From Flavobacteriales bacterium (GTDB lineage Bacteria > Bacteroidota > Bacteroidia > Flavobacteriales_F > PHOS-HE28): DNA of 7,929 nucleotides. The stretch is from contig JAHEFL010000059.1 of assembly GCA_024640205.1 (NCBI GenBank), positions 1 through 7,929 of the forward strand. The letters run 5' to 3'. Of this stretch, positions 5,583-7,929 are shown piece after piece; position 1 is the stretch's first letter; every line of letters starts with the position of its first letter. The notes beneath the pieces were generated by a model. It searched no databases and had not been told where the DNA came from. It saw only the letters and a program-made list of their open reading frames with translations. The translations under genes were made by a program, and so were the position numbers.

Positions 5583-7706
5583 TTAGTACGCGAGCAGTTC
5601 ATCCAGCACTGTGGCCACCTTGTCCGCATTCGGGATCATGGTGGCTTCCAAGGTGCTGTTCAGCGGGATCGCCGGCATGTCCACTGAGCCAAAGGTGCGG
5701 ACCGGTGCATCCAATTCGTGGAAGCACACATCACTGATGCGCCCGGCCAAGGCCTGTGCGAAGGAATTCGTGATCTGTTCCTCGGTAAGTACGAGGCAGC
5801 GTCCATGCGTCCGAACAGTGGCCATCACGGTTGCTTCATCCAAGGGAGCGAGGGTGCGCAGATCGACGATGGAGACGCGCCCTGGCAGGTTCTTCGCAGC
5901 GGTCCTGGCCCAATACACGCCCATTCCGTAAGTGACCACGACCACCGCCTGTCCATTGGCGATCATATCATCGCTGGCCTCCTGCACGATCCGTGCTTTC
6001 CCAAAGGGGATCATGTAATCCGTGGAGGGTTCGATGGTCCTGGCTTCCTCAGTGCCTTTGATCTTGCTCCAATACAGACCCTTGTGTTCCAGCATCACCA
6101 CAGGGTTCGGATCGTGGTACGCCGCTTTCATCAGGCCCTTAAGGTCGGCGCCGGTGCTGGGATAGGCGATCTTGATGCCTTTGATATTGCACAGTACGCT
6201 TTCCACGCTGCTGCTGTGGTAGGGTCCTCCGCTCCCATAGGCGCCGATGGGTACCCTGATGATGCAGCTTACCGGCCATTTGCCAACGGTGAGAAAGCAG
6301 CTTCGCGCCACCTCGGTGAACAGTTGATTGAGACCCGGCCAGATGTAGTCGGCGAACTGCACCTCTACGATCGGCTTCAATCCCACCGCGCTCATGCCGA
6401 CCGTGCTACCGATGATGAACGCTTCCTGTATCGGGGTATTGAACACTCGATGACCACCGAAATCTCGGGCCAGGGTAGCCGCTTCCCGGAACACGCCACC
6501 CAGCCGTGCCCCTACATCCTGGCCATACAACAAGCACCGTGGATCCTCCTGCATCAACTCGCGGATGGCGAATAACGCACTATCCACCATCACGGTGGGC
6601 TCCCGGTCCTTCGGTGCACGCTCGCCTGTCTCCTCGATCACCGGCGTTGGTGCGAACATGTGTGTGGTCAGGTCCTCGGGAGTGGGGTCTTCCGCATTGC
6701 ATGCCTTCTCAAAATCCGCTCTTACCCGCTCTATGGCCTGCTTTTCCAACTTCTTCAACCCATCCAATTGGATGCGTCGATCCAGCAATTGCTGGAGAAA
6801 GCGAGGGAAGGGATCCCTTTTATCGTGTGCGGCCAGGTCCTCCTTGCTGCGGTAGAATTCCATTCGCACGCCGCTCGTGTGGTGGTTCAGCAACGGCACT
6901 TTAGCGTGGACCAGCATCGGCCTTCTTTCAGCACGCACGGTGGCGATCACCTCGCGTATCGCATCATAGCTCGCCACCATGTCCGCGCCATCCACCTGCC
7001 GCACCTCGAGCCCTTTGAATCCCTTGGCATAGTCGCTCGCGTCGCCCACTCTTATCTCATCCGCACTGGCGCTGATATCCCATTCATTGTCCTGCACCAG
7101 GTAGATGATCGGCAGGTTCTTCAATACCGCCATCTGGAAGGCTTCGGCGACCTCTCCTTCGGTGATCGATGCGTCGCCCAGGGAACAGACCACGATCGGT
7201 GCATCATTGTCCGTCGCGCCGTTCAGATCGTGGGGTATACCAGCCTGCTCCTTGTACCACAATCCCAAAGCGATACCCGTGGTGGGAATGGCCTGCATTC
7301 CGGTGGCACTGCTCTGGTGTGGGATACGCGGCATGCCTTGGCGTCGCAGGCTAGGGTGGCCATAGTAGGTGCGGCCCCCGCTAAAAGGGTCATCGCGCTT
7401 GGCCAACAATTGAAGCATGAGCTCGTAAGGCTCCATACCGATCCCGAGCAGGATGCTATCATCACGGTAATACGGCGCCACGAAGTCCTGCGGCTTCAGT
7501 TGCATTCCCAGGGCCAGTTGGATGGCCTCATGGCCCCGACTGGTGGCATGCACATACTTGCTGGTCAGCTTGAAATGCTCCTCATAGATGTCGGTCATAG
7601 CCTTCGCCGTACACATCAGTTCCCATGCACGCAGGAGCGTGGCTTCATCGGGAGTATGAGGTGTGGCGGTTGGCACTTTCTCCTTGTTGGACACGGTCAA
7701 AGGCAT
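5583..7706 (-). CDS. Thiamine-diphosphate-dependent 2-oxoacid dehydrogenase E1, alpha and beta subunits fused
   Basis: One 707-residue chain carries both E1 subunits. Residues about 20-340 are the alpha part: GHEAIQLALG (58-67); the ThDP-Mg site GDASITEGE (177-185) to DNEW (206-209), 29 residues from D178 to N207; and a phosphorylation-loop-like stretch NHHTSG (274-279). Residues about 370-707 are the beta part: TPIQEAFIIGSTVG with catalytic-type E428, YHSSSVE with H497, then the transketolase C-terminal domain. E1 decarboxylates a 2-oxoacid and passes the acyl group to lipoyl-E2 in the cytoplasm. The alpha/beta motifs resemble the branched-chain (2-oxoisovalerate) type more than AceE, but pyruvate cannot be excluded. 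Fused E1 chains of about this length are common in Bacteroidota. GDA replaces the usual GDG. E2 and E3 genes are not in the window. It is the first gene of an operon with the esterase. Confidence 0.93.
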   Translation of the reverse strand: MPLTVSNKEKVPTATPHTPDEATLLRAWELMCTAKAMTDIYEEHFKLTSKYVHATSRGHEAIQLALGMQLKPQDFVAPYYRDDSILLGIGMEPYELMLQLLAKRDDPFSGGRTYYGHPSLRRQGMPRIPHQSSATGMQAIPTTGIALGLWYKEQAGIPHDLNGATDNDAPIVVCSLGDASITEGEVAEAFQMAVLKNLPIIYLVQDNEWDISASADEIRVGDASDYAKGFKGLEVRQVDGADMVASYDAIREVIATVRAERRPMLVHAKVPLLNHHTSGVRMEFYRSKEDLAAHDKRDPFPRFLQQLLDRRIQLDGLKKLEKQAIERVRADFEKACNAEDPTPEDLTTHMFAPTPVIEETGERAPKDREPTVMVDSALFAIRELMQEDPRCLLYGQDVGARLGGVFREAATLARDFGGHRVFNTPIQEAFIIGSTVGMSAVGLKPIVEVQFADYIWPGLNQLFTEVARSCFLTVGKWPVSCIIRVPIGAYGSGGPYHSSSVESVLCNIKGIKIAYPSTGADLKGLMKAAYHDPNPVVMLEHKGLYWSKIKGTEEARTIEPSTDYMIPFGKARIVQEASDDMIANGQAVVVVTYGMGVYWARTAAKNLPGRVSIVDLRTLAPLDEATVMATVRTHGRCLVLTEEQITNSFAQALAGRISDVCFHELDAPVRTFGSVDMPAIPLNSTLEATMIPNADKVATVLDELLAY

Positions 7707-7929
7707 GGTCTACGGCAGAACTATGGACCCGCCAAGTTACCGGAACTGGTTGAGACGTAACGTGCCTGGGGCAGTTGTCGGTCATCCAATTATTCGGTCA
7801 GGTTACCGATCAAGTGGCGGGACCATTTACGGTCCGTTCATCCATGAAGCGCGCCGCTGGTGAAGTTCACGGATCGGTCATCACGATACGGTACGCCGGA
7901 TCAATGATCTGCCTTCCTTTGGAACAAAT
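7707..7929. other. Upstream region of the E1 operon with no convincing gene
   Basis: These 223 bases hold the likely E1 promoter and otherwise nothing I can name. On the minus strand a frame enters from the right edge and ends at TGA (7867-7869) after 20 residues (…DPAYRIVMTDP). It could be the tail of a gene beyond the window, but a second minus frame is also open for 15 codons, so the choice cannot be made. GGACC / GGTCC around ATTTAC (7823-7838) is a short inverted repeat without a T-run and is not a good terminator. Confidence 0.35.
7716..7723 (-). promoter_or_regulatory. Possible -7 element (TAGTTCTG) of the E1-esterase operon
   Basis: TAGTTCTG on the minus strand differs from TAnnTTTG at one base and ends 9 bases before the E1 start codon, as for the TonB receptor gene. 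No convincing -33 element is visible. This is a weak assignment, based on position as much as on sequence. Confidence 0.3.

Noticed and set aside
6660..7760. A 366-codon open frame on the plus strand opposite the fused E1 gene, and similar long plus-strand frames at 490-1263 and 5718-6575.
   Set aside because: They lie antisense to clearly conserved coding sequence and their translations show no domain, with low-complexity His/Arg/Val-rich composition typical of antisense frames in GC-rich DNA.

Overview
The window looks like chromosomal DNA of a Bacteroidota bacterium, most likely an uncultivated Flavobacteriales-type lineage with fairly high GC for the group (mid-50s % by eye). Four signs agree: a TonB-dependent receptor with an N-terminal carboxypeptidase-regulatory-like domain, a secreted protein ending in a type IX secretion (Por) sorting domain, a single-chain E1 alpha/beta 2-oxoacid dehydrogenase, and TAnnTTTG -7 promoter elements without Shine-Dalgarno sites. 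There is no plasmid, phage or CRISPR signature.

Layout: 1-1221 (minus) is the N-terminal half of a TonB-dependent outer-membrane receptor, cut by the left edge. 1361-2019 (plus) is a compact, degenerate tandem region. It holds a consensus -7 element, a broken 5' tRNA-Pro copy, an intact tRNA-Pro(GGG), its terminator, a small GIY-YIG nuclease gene, a second degraded tRNA-Pro copy that overlaps the end of that gene, a second terminator-like hairpin, and a stub of a second GIY-YIG gene. 2085-3962 (plus) encodes a lipoprotein aminopeptidase of the M1 / leukotriene A4 hydrolase family. It converges on 4034-4855 (minus), a secreted thioredoxin-fold protein with a T9SS sorting tail; the two share one bidirectional terminator. 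5583-7706 and 4939-5577 (both minus) form a two-gene operon, fused E1 dehydrogenase then a small serine esterase, closed by its own terminator. The right end (7707-7929) is upstream DNA with no convincing gene.

The protein genes are mostly ordinary housekeeping or envelope functions: nutrient import, peptide trimming at the envelope, a secreted redox-like protein and branched-chain/2-oxoacid oxidation. The part that deserves a second look is the tRNA-Pro/GIY-YIG array. The order tRNA, terminator, nuclease is repeated with a period of about 350 bp. The nuclease stop codon lies in sequence derived from the D-arm of a tRNA. This is what a minimal nuclease-driven element that copies itself next to a tRNA gene would leave behind, although plain tandem duplication and decay is also possible.
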